A stretch of DNA of 64,000 bases from the NCBI GenBank assembly GCA_026182355.1, contig JAPFBL010000233.1, forward strand, positions 1,364,001 through 1,428,000, written 5' to 3'. Within the stretch, counting starts at the first letter, position 1; every line of letters starts with the position of its first letter. Made by a program: the position numbers and the translations under genes. Shown here in pieces: positions 62,390-64,000 of this stretch. A model generated the notes under the pieces. The model was not told the origin of the DNA. It did no database searches and saw nothing but the letters and a program-made list of their open reading frames with translations. The stretch is from Hermatobates lingyangjiaoensis. Lineage: Eukaryota; Arthropoda; Insecta; Hemiptera; Hermatobatidae.

Positions 62390-64000
62390 GGATGTACTAT
62401 CTATTCAGAATAAATAGTTTTGTGAATGAGCAATTCTCAACCCTTACTAGAGAGACTAAGTTTTTCTCACACAGTTTGCTTGCCCAAGAGTCAGAGGTTC
62501 CAACTCTTTGCTCTTTCATGAACCTGAAGGACAGACAGTTAATGTGGTGTATACAGAGCCATTTGCTTAACACTGTTCTAATTATGATATTTCCTACTAT
62601 TCTATAATTTCTAATGATATGTTGAAATACCATGTATAATCGAATTTGTGACCCCGTCTTTGACTGAAAACGTAAAGCAGGAGCACCAATAATGCTGAAA
62701 TTTCGTAGCAGTAACAAATTTTATGTTACGAAACTTGAGTGCCTAAAAATAAAAGGCACTCCTTCATAAGTAGAAAGTTCAGTAGAAAATAGTATTTCAT
62801 TTTCTTATGAAATGAATACTAGAAAATAGTTCAGTTTCAAGTTATCTTTAATATCACATTAAAACCTAGTACTTCTTAATGCATATTTTTTTTTCAGTAA
62901 TTTTGTAGCCATATTAAATAAGAGAAACCAAATTTCATCTAATATAATGATGATTGCTATTTAATTATTACCATGATATTTCGGACTGAATGAGTTACTT
63001 TAAGCTAAAAATTAAAACAAACAATTATTTTGTAATTATAAAATCTAATTTCTAATTATCAACTTTATGAATTCAAGTATAATTAGTAAATGAAATAAAT
63101 ATGTTATTTTCTAGTTAACTGGATACAACATTCGGCTAATTTAAATTATTTGCTGTCTTCTCATCTGGTGATACTGCTGTCGTAATTTTATAATGGATTC
63201 CTTCAATTCTCTTTAAGATTCTCCAAATGCTTAACTTCCTCTCCTGCTTCCCTCCAAGGTTTCCTATTAATATAAATCCAGTTTTAATTAAGTTACACTT
63301 AACTTAATTAGCATAGCCATTTATAAATTCTGTTTAATTAACATATTTGACAAATGCTGTTTATATTTTGTTTCAATATATAGCTGTTACATTTCTGTAT
63401 ACAAAGAAAAGGAGTACACGGAAAAAATTAAAAAATTTTTAATTACGTAGTGTGACGTAGTATTGCTACGTGAAACTAATTCTTTGTAGCAATAAAAATA
63501 TAGAATAATATATATAATAAATATATTATGGAATAAATAATATATTATTATAATAGAATATAATTATAATTAATTTATTATATATATAAAATATATATAA
63601 TATAATTAGTGAATACTAATTATATTATAGCAATATAATAGTTAACATATTGCTATAAGTTAACCCATTATAGAATCATACATTAGTAATTTTGAAATTA
63701 GGCCAGAATTAACAGAATATTTACCAAAATGACTGGTAACTATTAACGCTTATTAGCAAAAATTGTTAATCAAATCATTTAATATAATAGAAGAGAAGCC
63801 ATGATGTTCCTAGTGTGTTATCAATAAGGTGCAGAAGGGATTAAACATTAACTTTTACTTTACAAAAAGTAAAAATTGTGTATGTTTTCCTCATCTTATT
63901 AAAATAAACTTAAAAATATGATAAATAGTAAATTCAATTATAAAGAAATTTGAAATATTTTAACATATAAGTTGTTTGTAATTTGCTTGGTTCAATAAAA
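62390..64000. other. AT-rich, no gene seen
   Basis: Open frames at 62377-62607 and 62397-62717 have no recognisable motif. A TA/AT-rich stretch at 63490-63640 can fold on itself. Confidence 0.45.

Noticed and set aside
1..64000. LTR retrotransposon, retrovirus-like or endogenous viral elements
   Set aside because: I looked for protease/integrase motifs, paired direct LTRs and viral replicase motifs and saw none. The repeated blocks are PLE-type repeats, mostly inverted.

Overview
This is an AT-rich (roughly 70 % A+T by eye) piece of an animal nuclear genome, almost certainly an invertebrate. There are no operons, no ribosome binding sites and no long single-exon genes. Coding signal is confined to decayed transposons: Penelope-like elements (PLEs), Jockey-type LINEs, a mariner, hAT, a Helitron helicase and tRNA-derived SINEs. 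The mix fits an arthropod or another protostome, but nothing here fixes the species. I found no host gene I can name. The two best host-derived candidates are a possible exon (48338-48462) and a short ORF behind a CCAAT/TATA-like region (41265-41426).

The dominant theme is PLEs. Fragments of their RT and GIY-YIG endonuclease genes lie at 2745-3060, 15426-16106, 17527-17871, 18513-19208, 45390-45515 and 56779-58536, and a different GIY-YIG type lies at 16782-17143. Far more numerous are short terminal repeats (pLTRs), grouped here by sequence into families A, B, C, D, E, G and I. Each carries a hammerhead-ribozyme-like core: a CTGANGA-like box, one extra base, stem II, GAAA, then a self-complementary stem III, closed by a short stem I. 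Most copies sit inside or against (TA)n runs, and many are fused head-to-head into long palindromes (best: 392-bp arms at 17283-18114).

Layout. 0.3-1.3 kb: internally deleted mariner. 1.8-3.4 kb: PLE repeats and a GIY-YIG relic. 4.57-7.5 kb: a 5'-truncated Jockey LINE with an open RT frame, inserted in the hairpin of a family A palindrome and flanked by a 10-bp target duplication. 7.5-8.3 kb: further A and A/C chimeric repeats. 9.8-10.1 kb: LINE C-terminus. 11.0-12.4 kb: tRNA-like unit, Helitron helicase relic and five 101-bp tandem repeats. 14.2 kb: SINE. 15.4-19.4 kb: dense PLE cluster. 21-24 kb: two hAT relics and a dispersed repeat. 27.8-33.9 kb: pLTRs in TA arrays. 36.7 kb: 25-bp minisatellite. 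37.8-41.5 kb: family B palindromes around a Jockey relic, then mixed pLTRs and the small ORF. 45.4-46.6 kb: pLTR palindromes. 50.7-52.4 kb: a decayed Jockey copy interrupted by a family B insertion. 55.0-58.5 kb: pLTR cluster and an interrupted PLE RT gene. 59.7-60.5 kb: Jockey RT. 61.5-62.4 kb: SINE and dispersed repeats. The rest is AT-rich sequence in which I see no gene.

The most notable system is the coexistence of several PLE-linked hammerhead families. Each has a different palindromic stem III and shares the same insertion context and the same tendency to form inverted pairs. Minimal hammerheads in PLE flanking repeats are already known. The family-specific stem III, the divergent family G core and the empty palindromes are the parts worth checking.
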